Assembly (NCBI RefSeq): GCF_004331735.1
Contig: NZ_SJSO01000014.1
Span: 62,001 to 126,000, forward strand
Length of the DNA: 64,000 nucleotides
Direction of reading: 5' to 3'
DNA from: Pedobacter psychrodurus
GTDB lineage: Bacteria; Bacteroidota; Bacteroidia; Sphingobacteriales; Sphingobacteriaceae
Shown: piece after piece, positions 53,058 through 61,666 of the stretch
Layout of the letters: the number at the start of each line of letters is the position of its first letter
Numbering within the stretch: the stretch's first letter is position 1
The notes under the pieces: model-generated
Told to the model about the DNA's origin: nothing
The model's database searches: none
What the model saw: the letters and a program-made list of their open reading frames with translations, nothing else
Made by a program: the position numbers and the translations under genes

Positions 53058-53099
53058 AGATTTGAGATTTGAGATTTGAGATTTGAGATTTGAGATTTT
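53058..53099. repeat. Heptamer array (AGATTTG)5 plus one variant
   Basis: Five exact AGATTTG units and a sixth AGATTTT unit, 42 bp, immediately upstream of the ispE start. On the coding (minus) strand it reads as CAAATCT repeats ending two bases before ATG. Confidence 0.95.
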
Positions 53100-53273
53100 C
53101 CCTCAAAACCAAATACAGTTCCAACTGCAAAGATACAAACAAGTAGTCAATTTTAAATACGCGTATGTCGTGACTTCACGCCATGACTGCACGCAACCGA
53201 TGTTAACAATTAAACAATAAAATGATTTATAACACCTGATAAATTTTAGATATTTGTAAATTATCAGAACAGT

Positions 53274-54068
53274 ATGAAACAATATTTAGATTTAATGCAG
53301 CATGTGCTGGATCATGGCGCTCAAAAACACGATCGTACCGGCACAGGAACAATAAGCGTTTTTGGTTATCAGATGCGTTTTAACCTTAAGGAAGGTTTTC
53401 CGATGGTAACGACCAAAAAGTTGCACTTAAAATCTATCATACACGAACTGATCTGGTTTTTAACAGGCGATACCAATATTAAATACCTAAAGGATAACGG
53501 TGTACGTATCTGGGACGAATGGGCTGACGAAAATGGCAACCTTGGCCCGGTTTACGGTTCGCAATGGAGAAACTGGCCAACGCCTGATGGGCAACACATC
53601 GATCAGATTACCAATATCATCAATACCATCAAAAACAATCCCGATTCACGTAGGATTATTGTTTCTGCATGGAATGTTGCCGAAATCGAAAACATGGCCT
53701 TACCTCCTTGTCATGCATTTTTTCAGTTTTATGTAGCTGATGGAAAATTAAGTTGCCAGTTATATCAGCGCAGTGCCGATATTTTCTTAGGCGTACCTTT
53801 TAACATTGCGTCTTACGCTTTGTTAACCATGATGGTGGCACAGGTGTGCGGCCTAGAAGCAGGAGACTTTGTCCACACCTTAGGCGATGCACATTTATAC
53901 AACAACCATATCGAGCAAGCCAACCTGCAATTAAGTCGCGAGCCTAAGCCACTTCCAACCATGAAAATCAATCCTGAGGTGAAAAGCATTTTTGATTTTA
54001 AGTTTGAGGATTTTACTTTGGAAAATTACGAAGCACATCCACATATTAAGGGAATTGTAGCGGTGTAA
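53274..54068 (+). CDS. thyA: Thymidylate synthase
   Basis: 264 residues, the same length as the E. coli enzyme. The nucleophile is Cys146 in ALPPCHAFFQFYV, with HDRTGTGTIS near the N-terminus, SRRIIVSAWN and YQRSADIFLGVPFNI as further conserved stretches. It makes dTMP from dUMP with methylene-tetrahydrofolate. Normally followed by folA; here a small four-helix gene with flanking repeats sits between. Confidence 0.97.
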   Translation: MKQYLDLMQHVLDHGAQKHDRTGTGTISVFGYQMRFNLKEGFPMVTTKKLHLKSIIHELIWFLTGDTNIKYLKDNGVRIWDEWADENGNLGPVYGSQWRNWPTPDGQHIDQITNIINTIKNNPDSRRIIVSAWNVAEIENMALPPCHAFFQFYVADGKLSCQLYQRSADIFLGVPFNIASYALLTMMVAQVCGLEAGDFVHTLGDAHLYNNHIEQANLQLSREPKPLPTMKINPEVKSIFDFKFEDFTLENYEAHPHIKGIVAV

Positions 54069-54079
54069 CATTTGTTCAC

Positions 54080-54107
54080 TGGTCATTAGCCATTGGTTCA
54101 TTTGTTT
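54080..54107. repeat. 28-bp inverted repeat, left copy
   Basis: Reads TGGTCATTAGCCATTGGTTC then ATTTGTTT. Its inverse with a few changes is at 54613-54640. Confidence 0.6.
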
Positions 54108-54173
54108 GGGCGCAGAATTGAACGCCCTATTTTAAAAAAATCATCCCTTTAATTTACTTAATCAAGAGAAATC

Positions 54174-54545
54174 ATGAATTATAAATTAGAGGATTTGGAA
54201 GTCTATAATTTGTCAGAGGTAATTTCAGATAAAATCTGGGAAATTGTTATGGGATGGGATCATTTTGCGAAAGATACCATCGGGAAGCAAATATGCAGAG
54301 CGGCTGATTCTATCAGTGCCAACATAGCAGAAGGATATGGCCGATACCATTTTAAAGAAAACAAAAACTTTTGTTATTATAGCCGAGGTTCTATTTTAGA
54401 AGTAAAATCATTTCTTAGGAAATCAAAAAACAGAAATTTGATATCTGAAGACTGTTATTCAGAACTTTATACTGAATTACAAACAATCCACTTAAAGCTA
54501 AATGCTTACATAAAATATATTGGAAAAAATTTAGATAAAACTTAA
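54174..54545 (+). CDS. Four-helix bundle protein (S23/IVP family)
   Basis: 123 residues of the four-helix bundle family, related to proteins encoded inside 23S rRNA intervening sequences. Helix 2 carries GKQICRAADSISANIAEGYG, the family's hallmark. No rRNA is nearby, as is common for these genes in Bacteroidota. Function unknown. It separates thyA from folA and is bracketed by 28-bp inverted repeats. Confidence 0.9.
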   Translation: MNYKLEDLEVYNLSEVISDKIWEIVMGWDHFAKDTIGKQICRAADSISANIAEGYGRYHFKENKNFCYYSRGSILEVKSFLRKSKNRNLISEDCYSELYTELQTIHLKLNAYIKYIGKNLDKT

Positions 54546-54612
54546 ACTCAGTTGTCAATGCATAGAATTCATCCTTATTGAACTGTGCCTAAAGCACCAT
54601 GCAGACACCAAT

Positions 54613-54640
54613 AAACAAATGACCAATGACTAATGAACCA
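54613..54640. repeat. 28-bp inverted repeat, right copy
   Basis: Reads AAACAAATGACCAATGACTA then ATGAACCA, the approximate inverse of 54080-54107. It contains the folA start codon at 54626. Confidence 0.6.
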
Positions 54641-55135
54641 GAAAGCCCTTCGCTTTCCATAGCCGTAGCCGTAGGCGAAAACTTCGCAATAGGCAAAAAC
54701 AACCAGCTTTTATGGCACATGCCAGCTGATTTAAAGTTCTTTAAACAAACCACTTCGGGGCATACTGTTGTAATGGGCCGCAAAACGTTTGATTCTGTTG
54801 GCAGACCTTTGCCTAACCGCAGAAACATTGTGATTACCAGAGATAGCGAATTAAAAATCGACGGCGTTGAAGTGGTAAACAGCTTGGATGAAGCTTTAGA
54901 AATCACCAAAATGGAAGAAAAACAGGTATTTATTGTTGGCGGTGCTGAAATTTACAGACAAGCCTTGCCCAAAACAGATACCCTTTATTTAACGACCATC
55001 CATCACAATTTTGATGCAGATACTTTTTTCCCTGAAATTGATCGGAACGAATGGAAATTAATTAGCAGCGAAGCACATCAAGCCGACGAAAAAAACAAGT
55101 ACGATTATACTTTTGAGGTTTTAGAAAGGATTTAA
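54626..55135 (+). CDS. folA: Dihydrofolate reductase
   Basis: 169 residues. The family core is SIAVAVGENFAIGKNNQLLW, then HMPADLKFFKQTT, GHTVVMGRKTFDSVG and FIVGGAEIYRQAL. It reduces dihydrofolate to tetrahydrofolate with NADPH, closing the thyA cycle. The N-terminal leader MTNEPESPS comes partly from the repeat at 54613-54640. Confidence 0.95.
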   Translation: MTNEPESPSLSIAVAVGENFAIGKNNQLLWHMPADLKFFKQTTSGHTVVMGRKTFDSVGRPLPNRRNIVITRDSELKIDGVEVVNSLDEALEITKMEEKQVFIVGGAEIYRQALPKTDTLYLTTIHHNFDADTFFPEIDRNEWKLISSEAHQADEKNKYDYTFEVLERI

Positions 55136-55221
55136 CTCAATTTAACTGCAAAGAACGCGAAGAATTTCGCAAGGGGCGCAGGGTTTGTTTTATAAGCTAT
55201 TCCGCTTCTTCCCTTGCAAGC

Positions 55222-55291
55222 TAAACCTGATGGCAGTGAGCATCCCGATTCTTTCATCGGGATAAAACGAACAGCGGGACTATCGGAGCCG
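55222..55291. repeat. 70-bp repeat, left of secDF
   Basis: Reads TAAACCTGATGGCAGTGAG, then a CATCCCGATTCTTTCATCGGGA hairpin (CCCGAT/ATCGGG), then CAGCGGGACTATCGGAGCCG. The inverted copy is at 58760-58828 with about five differences. Intergenic 55136-55637 holds no gene. Confidence 0.8.
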
Positions 55292-55363
55292 AAGAAACAC
55301 AGGTATTGCTTTTCACTAAAAGATCTATAATGCATCTTCGTGTCTAAGAACTCGCAGATGGAA

Positions 55364-55389
55364 AGATGCTTCGTACCTCAGCATGACAG
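55364..55389. repeat. Single arm of the TGTCATGCTGAGG palindromic family
   Basis: Matches the right arm of 32662-32687 exactly. The left arm is degraded here. Confidence 0.75.
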
Positions 55390-55583
55390 AAGAAAAAGGA
55401 TTAAAACATTAGCGGGACTGAACCAAGCCCAAAAGCTACTATAATTGCTTTCCAAATCAATTTCAATCTAAACTTAGCACTTTGAAATGAATTATGCGTG
55501 ATGAATCTCGAGGGATTATTGCCAGATAAAAATTAATGTTAATAATTTATCAATTAAGGGGTTCTATAATTTAAAAATTTAAT

Positions 55584-55591
55584 TAGATTTG
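55584..55591 (+). promoter_or_regulatory. -7 box (TAGATTTG) before secDF
   Basis: An exact TAnnTTTG 46 bp before the ATG. No distinct -33 element. Confidence 0.45.
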
Positions 55592-55637
55592 CCGACTTGT
55601 TAAAAAACAGCGAAAGACAAATTATTTTAAACAAACA

Positions 55638-58619
55638 ATGCAAGGAAAAGGTTTTATTAAGTTTATAGCGATAGTATTGGCTATCGTTTGTGCGTACGCA
55701 CTTTCTTTTACTTTGGTAGCATCCAAGGTAGAAAAAGATGCAAAAAACGCTGCGAAGGGTGATTTGGCCAAAGAAAAGGCTTACTTAGATTCGATGAGTA
55801 CCGTGAAAGTTTATCCTTTAGTTGGATTTACCTATCAAGAGGTAAAAGCGAAAGAGATTAATTTGGGTTTAGACTTAAAAGGCGGAATGAACGTAACGAT
55901 GGAGATATCGTTAGCTGAGCTGGTTAAATCATTAGCGGGCAACCCTACTGATGGCAATTTCAACAAAGCAGTTCAGAACGCACAGATCCAATTAAATGCC
56001 GGTGGTAAAGATTACATCAAAATTTTTGTTGATGAATTCGAAAAATTAAGCCCAGGAGTTAAACTTGCAGATTATTTTTCTAACCAGGATAACGCATCTC
56101 AGTTAAAACCTAGCGCAAGCAATGCAGAGGTTGAATCATTCTTAGAAAAAGAAGCAACTAGTGCTATCGATCGTTCATTTACAGTTTTACGTTCACGTAT
56201 TGATGGTTCTGGCGTTGTTAGTCCGAACATGCAAAAACAAGAGGGTAGCAACCGTATCTTAATTGAGATGCCAGGTGTGCAAGACCAGGAACGTATGGCT
56301 AAACTTTTACAGGGTTCTGCAGAATTACAATTCTGGCAGGTATACCAGGTACAAGAAGTTGCACCATTATTAGAAAACATTAATAAAATTTTAGCTGCAA
56401 CATTAAAAGCTGATGCGCCTGCAACTAAGGATACAACAGCTGCTCCTGCTGCTGGCGGTAAATTAGCTGGTTTAGAAAAAGCGGCTACTAAAGATACTAC
56501 AGCTAAAGGTGGTAAACTTGCTGGCTTAGGTAAAAAAGATTCTACAGCGGTTAGAGCTGAATTAGCAAAATCTAACCCATTATACGCTGTTCTTAATCTG
56601 CCAATTTACCAGGGCGAAAACGGACAACAACAATTAATGCCAGGTGCAGTTGTTGGTATGTCGTTACAAAAAGATACTGCAAAGGTTAATAACTATTTAA
56701 AACTTCCAGAAGTTGCTGCATCTATTCCATCTACGATGAAATTTATGTGGAGTGTTAAACCAAGAGAAAATTCGAGAATTTTCGAACTATATGCCATTAA
56801 AGTGGTAAGTGCCGATGGCAAGCCAGATTTAGGTGGCGATGCAATTAGCGATTCGAAAGACGATTTCGATCAACACAACAAACCAGAGGTAACCATGTAC
56901 ATGACCAGCGAAGGTGCTGCTAAATGGAAAAAAATTACTGCTGAAGCTGCTGCTGATCCAAACAACAAAAAATCTATTGCTATTGTATTAGATAATCAGG
57001 TTTACTCTGCCCCTACTGTACAGAACGAAATTGCTGGTGGTGTTTCTTCAATAACAGGTAACTTTACCCAAACTGATACTAAAGATTTATCGAACATCTT
57101 AAAAGCCGGTAAATTACCTGCTCCTGCTCGTATTGCAGGTAGCTACGTAGTTGGTCCAACTTTAGGTGCACAAGCTATTCACGATGGTTTAATCTCATTC
57201 GTAATTGCCTTTATCGTAATCTTAATCTTCATGGCGTTGTATTATCACCGTGCGGGTTGGGTTGCTAACTTTGCATTGTTAATCAACTTATTCTTCATCA
57301 TTGGTATCTTGGTATCACTTGGTGCAGTATTAACCTTACCTGGTATTGCTGGTATCGTATTAACCATTGGTTTATCGGTAGATGCAAACATCCTTATCTT
57401 TGAGCGGGTACGTGAAGAGCTTGCACATGGCAAGAACACCGCTACAGCAATTAAAGAGGGTTTTAAACATGCAATGCCATCAATTATTGACTCAAACGTT
57501 ACCTTATTCATTTTAGGTGCTATCCTTTACGTTTTCGGTAGCGGACCGGTTCAAGGTTTCGCAACTACATTATGTATCGGTATCCTTTCATCATTATTTG
57601 CAGCTGTAGCCATTTCGAGAGTAGTTTTCGAATCGTTATTAAACCGCAAAATTGATGTAAGTTTCGATAACAGCATTACCCGTAACGCATTTAAAAATAT
57701 CAGTTTCAACTTCGTTGGCCGTCGTAAAATTTACTACGTAATCTCTACCATCATCATTATTGCTGGTATTGGCATGTATTTCAAAAATGGTGGTTTAAAC
57801 TTAGGTGTAGATTTTAAAGGTGGTAGAACTTATTTAGTTCACTTCGATAAAGCAGTTAACACTGAAGATTTAAAAGCTAAGTTGAACCCGGTTTTCGGTA
57901 ACGAAACTCCAGAGGTTAAAACTGCAGGTGAAGATAGCCAGGTAAAAATTACCACCACTTTCCACATCGAAGATCAGAATATTAAAACTGATAAAGTTGT
58001 AGAAGATGCTTTAAATAAAGGTTTGGCGGGTTCTAAATATGAAATCGTAAGTTCGCAAAAAGTAACGCCTATCATTGCAAGTGATATCGTAAACGGAGCT
58101 TTTTACGCAGTATTGATCTCATGTTTATTCATGTTTATCTATATCGTAGTACGATTTAAAAAATGGCAGTACGGTTTAGGTGCGGTAATTGCATTATTCC
58201 ATGATGTGTTAATGGTATTATCTTTCTACACGATTTTAGATGGTATTATGCCATTCTCGTTAGAAATTGGTCAGGATTTTATTGCGGCAATCTTAACGGT
58301 AATGGGTTACACCATGACAGAGACAGTTGTTGTATTCGACCGTATCCGTGAGAAATTAAAAGAATCTGGTAAAGAAGATTTACATGGCGAAGCACGTAAC
58401 AACTTAATCAACTTTGCGTTGAACAGTACATTAAGTCGTACCATCTTAACCTCATTAACCGTATTCTTCGTGTTATTGGTAATCTTTATTTTCGGTGGCG
58501 ATAGCATCCGCGGGTTTATCTTCGCATTGTTAATCGGCCGTATCATCGGTACATATTCATCATTATGTATCTCTACGCCTATCGTAATCGATTTGGGTAG
58601 TTCTGCTGAGAAAAAATAA
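55638..58619 (+). CDS. secDF: SecDF preprotein translocase subunit (fused)
   Basis: 993 residues, a natural SecD-SecF fusion as is normal in Bacteroidota. SecD half: N-terminal helix, LGLDLKGGMNVTMEI, the large periplasmic domain, DNQVYSAPTVQNEIAGGVSS, and six helices with GLSVDANILIFERVREEL. SecF half from about residue 685: GVDFKGGRTYLV, then six helices with MGYTMTETVVVFDRIREKL. An Ala/Lys/Thr-rich stretch at about 256-305 (two copies of KDTTA and GGKLAGL) interrupts the first periplasmic domain. It uses the proton gradient to complete Sec export. Followed by a strong terminator. Confidence 0.97.
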   Translation: MQGKGFIKFIAIVLAIVCAYALSFTLVASKVEKDAKNAAKGDLAKEKAYLDSMSTVKVYPLVGFTYQEVKAKEINLGLDLKGGMNVTMEISLAELVKSLAGNPTDGNFNKAVQNAQIQLNAGGKDYIKIFVDEFEKLSPGVKLADYFSNQDNASQLKPSASNAEVESFLEKEATSAIDRSFTVLRSRIDGSGVVSPNMQKQEGSNRILIEMPGVQDQERMAKLLQGSAELQFWQVYQVQEVAPLLENINKILAATLKADAPATKDTTAAPAAGGKLAGLEKAATKDTTAKGGKLAGLGKKDSTAVRAELAKSNPLYAVLNLPIYQGENGQQQLMPGAVVGMSLQKDTAKVNNYLKLPEVAASIPSTMKFMWSVKPRENSRIFELYAIKVVSADGKPDLGGDAISDSKDDFDQHNKPEVTMYMTSEGAAKWKKITAEAAADPNNKKSIAIVLDNQVYSAPTVQNEIAGGVSSITGNFTQTDTKDLSNILKAGKLPAPARIAGSYVVGPTLGAQAIHDGLISFVIAFIVILIFMALYYHRAGWVANFALLINLFFIIGILVSLGAVLTLPGIAGIVLTIGLSVDANILIFERVREELAHGKNTATAIKEGFKHAMPSIIDSNVTLFILGAILYVFGSGPVQGFATTLCIGILSSLFAAVAISRVVFESLLNRKIDVSFDNSITRNAFKNISFNFVGRRKIYYVISTIIIIAGIGMYFKNGGLNLGVDFKGGRTYLVHFDKAVNTEDLKAKLNPVFGNETPEVKTAGEDSQVKITTTFHIEDQNIKTDKVVEDALNKGLAGSKYEIVSSQKVTPIIASDIVNGAFYAVLISCLFMFIYIVVRFKKWQYGLGAVIALFHDVLMVLSFYTILDGIMPFSLEIGQDFIAAILTVMGYTMTETVVVFDRIREKLKESGKEDLHGEARNNLINFALNSTLSRTILTSLTVFFVLLVIFIFGGDSIRGFIFALLIGRIIGTYSSLCISTPIVIDLGSSAEKK

Positions 58620-58642
58620 AAGATTAATTTTCTAAAATATAT

Positions 58643-58673
58643 AAGCGTTCCGGGCAATCGGGACGCTTTTTTT
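58643..58673 (+). terminator. Intrinsic terminator of secDF
   Basis: A 10-bp stem with one G-T pair (AAGCGTTCCG at 58643-58652, CGGGACGCTT at 58659-58668) and a T-run. Confidence 0.85.
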
Positions 58674-58759
58674 ATGCGCTTTTTTACCACGAAGGCACAA
58701 AGAACACAAAATGGTTTGTTATATTTTTTGGCTTTTGAAAAGCAGTACCCTTGCTCCTT

Positions 58760-58828
58760 CGGTTCCGATAGTCCTGCTGTTCGTTTTATCCCGATGAAGA
58801 ATCGGGATGCCCACTTCCATCAGGTTTA
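58760..58828. repeat. 70-bp repeat, right of secDF, inverted
   Basis: The reverse complement of 55222-55291 with one 1-nt gap and four substitutions by my alignment. Intergenic 58620-58983 contains nothing else recognisable. Confidence 0.8.
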
Positions 58829-58983
58829 TTTAACTTGGGGCACAGCTTAAAACCTACCAAAATCCCGCTTCGTCATGCCAGCGTTATATCTTCGTTATTA
58901 AACTAGAATAACTGCCAAAACCTCATTTTTTAAACCTTTTGGCTATCTTTTTGTTACATTAGCAATAGATAAACCGATACAAA

Positions 58984-60309
58984 ATGGATTTACAACTTCC
59001 TAAAAGCGAATACCCTAGAGTAGTTATAGTTGGCGGTGGATTTGGTGGAATTGAGTTAGCTAAACGTTTAAAAAATAAACCCTTTCAGGTGGTTATGCTC
59101 GATAAACATAACTATCATACCTTTCAACCGCTACTTTATCAGGTAGCCACAGGAGGTTTAGAAGCCGATTCGATCGCTTTCCCACTAAGAAAGATTTTTA
59201 AAGGTCAAAAGAACCTGATTTTTCGCGTAACCAAGGTTACCGAAGTTAACGCAGCTGAAAACTGTTTACAAACCGATATCGGTAGAATCAATTACGACTA
59301 TCTGGTTATCGCCACAGGTTCTACCAGTAACTTCTTTGGCAATAAAGAAATTGAAGCCAACTCAATGCCGATGAAATCAATTCCGGAAGCATTGGATTTA
59401 AGAAGTTTGATTTTACAAAATTTCGAAAAATCGCTTATTGAAAAAGATTTAGATAAAAAAAGCGCCCTATTAAACTTTGTTGTGGTTGGTGGTGGCCCAA
59501 CCGGAGTTGAAACCTCTGGTGCCATTGCGGAGCTTAAAAAACACGTTATTCCGAACGATTATCCAGAAATGGATTTTAGCAAGGTGAATATTTACCTTAT
59601 AGAAAATTCGCCTGAATTACTAGGCGTAATGTCGCCACAGGCACAGAAAAAGGCTAAAGATTTTCTTACCGATATGGGCGTTCAGATCATGAACGAAACC
59701 AGGGTACTCGGTTACGATGGCCACACCCTTACCTTACAAGATAAAGCACCCATTTTAAGTTCTACCGTAATTTGGAGTGCCGGCGTTAAAGGCCAGGTTT
59801 TAGGTGGTTTAGATCAAGCTGAAGTGGTAAGAGGTGGCAGACTGAAAACCGATACACAAAATTTAGTAGTAGGTTACCAAAATGTATATGCTATTGGCGA
59901 TGTGGCCGCCATTATTGACGAAGAAACACCAAACGGTCATCCTGGAGTTGCACCTGCAGCCATTCAGCAAGGGCATCATTTAGCCAAAAACCTGATCAAC
60001 ATTAAAGAAAATAAACCTTTAGAGAAATTTAAATACTTCGATAAAGGCTCAATGGCTACAGTAGGTAGAAACAAAGCCGTTGTAGATATTGGCAAAATCC
60101 GTTTTCAAGGGGTTTTCGCATGGTTTACCTGGATGTTTGTGCACTTAATGACTTTGGTAGGCTTCAGAAACAAAATTATTGTTTTCGTAAACTGGGTTTG
60201 GAGTTATTTCAGCTATGATAGAGGAACCCGTTTAATTATCAGAACCTTTGCAAAAGATCGAAGCGTTGATTATAGAGATGAGATACCAACTGAAGAGAAG
60301 GTGCATTAG
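58984..60309 (+). CDS. Type II NADH dehydrogenase
   Basis: 441 residues. FAD site IVGGGFGGIELAKRL (residues 15-29). NADH site FVVVGGGPTGVETSGAIAEL near 166. The quinone-linked region NHPGVAPAAIQQG-like (PNGHPGVAPAAIQQGHHLAK) is present, and a C-terminal amphipathic or membrane helix GVFAWFTWMFVHLMTLVGF. NDH-2 oxidises NADH with a quinone without pumping protons, at the inner membrane surface. Monocistronic. Confidence 0.93.
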   Translation: MDLQLPKSEYPRVVIVGGGFGGIELAKRLKNKPFQVVMLDKHNYHTFQPLLYQVATGGLEADSIAFPLRKIFKGQKNLIFRVTKVTEVNAAENCLQTDIGRINYDYLVIATGSTSNFFGNKEIEANSMPMKSIPEALDLRSLILQNFEKSLIEKDLDKKSALLNFVVVGGGPTGVETSGAIAELKKHVIPNDYPEMDFSKVNIYLIENSPELLGVMSPQAQKKAKDFLTDMGVQIMNETRVLGYDGHTLTLQDKAPILSSTVIWSAGVKGQVLGGLDQAEVVRGGRLKTDTQNLVVGYQNVYAIGDVAAIIDEETPNGHPGVAPAAIQQGHHLAKNLINIKENKPLEKFKYFDKGSMATVGRNKAVVDIGKIRFQGVFAWFTWMFVHLMTLVGFRNKIIVFVNWVWSYFSYDRGTRLIIRTFAKDRSVDYRDEIPTEEKVH

Positions 60310-60600
60310 TTCATTGGTACATCAGTTCAATAGTCATTGCAATGGCCTATTGGTTCATAGTTGATGGTTGTTAGTTAATGGCCAACTAGCCTATAGCGAC
60401 AGACTAGTAGATCATAGCTGATGGTTTGTTGGGTCATAGCTTAGAGGTTAATCGGTTAACTGTTATAATTGGTTAATTGTTCAAAGCTACAGCCTATTGG
60501 ATTATCGTTGATGGTTTATTTATTAATAACCTAGAACTTAATTGGTCAATTAATTTGCAACACATCAATTAAGCAGCATGGCTATCAACCACGTGACCAT
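60310..60600. repeat. Degenerate low-complexity intergenic tract
   Basis: A run of near-repeats such as TTGGTTCATAGTTGATGG, TAGATCATAGCTGATGG, TGGGTCATAGC and ATTATCGTTGATGG, with no open frame. The words TCATTGG and TTCATAG also occur in the repeats bounding the four-helix-bundle gene. Confidence 0.6.
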
Positions 60601-60662
60601 TAACAATTAACCTCATATCAAATTCTTTCCTTATTTTGCTAAAAATTCATCTAGCCAAAAAC

Positions 60663-61523
60663 ATGAGCCAAAACAACTTCAAATTAGTGGAATGTCCACG
60701 CGATGCCATGCAGGGCTTATATGATTTTGTTCCAACGGAACTTAAATCTGAGTATCTAAACCTCTTGCTCCAGGTTGGTTTTGACACACTCGATTTTGGA
60801 AGTTTTGTTTCACCTAAAGCCATTCCACAAATGGCCGATACTGCCGAAGTTTTAGCACAACTCGATTTAAGCAATACCACTACAAAGCTTTTGGCCATTG
60901 TAGCCAATTTAAAGGGCGTAGAGAACGCTATAAAGCATCAGACAGTCAATTACCTTGGTTTCCCATTTTCGATCTCAGAAACCTTCCAACAGCGTAACAC
61001 CAATTCAAGTATCGCACAATCATTAAGTACGGTGGAAGAAATGCTCTCTATTTGCGCTAAAAACAACAAGAAAGCGGTTGTTTATCTGTCGATGGGTTTT
61101 GGAAATCCTTATGGTGACGAATGGAATTATGAAATTGTTGAAAAATGGGCTGATGTGCTGGTGAGTAAGGGTGTGGAGATTTTATCGCTTGCTGATACAG
61201 TAGGGGTTTCGACACCAGAAAAGATCGAAAGTATCCTGCCAAAACTAATTTCAAGGTTTAACAGTACTGAAATTGGCATCCATTTACACTCCACTCCTGT
61301 CGAGCGCTTAGAGAAGATAGAAGCTGCTTATCGTTCGGGCGTAAAACGCATTGATTCCGCTTTAAAAGGCTTTGGTGGCTGTCCGATGGCTGCAGATGAC
61401 CTCACAGGCAACATTGCTACCGAAGATGTAATTGGCTATTTGAATACTAAAGGAGAGAATTTAAATCTGAATATGGATAAGTGGAATGAAGCAATGGCTT
61501 TGTCAGGGAGGATATTTGGGTAG
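60663..61523 (+). CDS. Hydroxymethylglutaryl-CoA lyase
   Basis: 286 residues from the ATG at 60663. Members of the HMGL family: the N-terminal ECPRDAMQGL with the catalytic Arg, the barrel, HLHST metal ligands, and the Cys loop GFGGCPMAADDLTGN. The enzyme splits HMG-CoA into acetoacetate and acetyl-CoA in leucine breakdown. A leftover in-frame ATG at 60636 gives an unlikely leader. Confidence 0.92.
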   Translation: MSQNNFKLVECPRDAMQGLYDFVPTELKSEYLNLLLQVGFDTLDFGSFVSPKAIPQMADTAEVLAQLDLSNTTTKLLAIVANLKGVENAIKHQTVNYLGFPFSISETFQQRNTNSSIAQSLSTVEEMLSICAKNNKKAVVYLSMGFGNPYGDEWNYEIVEKWADVLVSKGVEILSLADTVGVSTPEKIESILPKLISRFNSTEIGIHLHSTPVERLEKIEAAYRSGVKRIDSALKGFGGCPMAADDLTGNIATEDVIGYLNTKGENLNLNMDKWNEAMALSGRIFG

Positions 61524-61548
61524 TTTTTTACCATATCCAACGCGCTGT

Positions 61549-61632
61549 CGTCATTTCGAGCGGAGTGAAACGCAGTCGAGAAATCTATATCAAAAGATTT
61601 CTCCATTTCGCTGCGCTTCAGTCGAAATGACG
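61549..61632. repeat. Palindromic repeat, GTCATTTCGA family (copy 4)
   Basis: Arms CGTCATTTCGA (61549-61559) and TCGAAATGACG (61622-61632) are exact inverses. Internal GCAGTCGAGAAATCT and AGATTTCTCCATTTCGCTGC also pair. Confidence 0.85.
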
Positions 61633-61666
61633 GCACTAATAATTCATGCCTCCGTGGCTAATTATA

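Noticed and set aside
53058..53099. CRISPR-like array
   Set aside because: The 7-bp units have no spacers and no cas genes are near, so it is a simple-sequence repeat.
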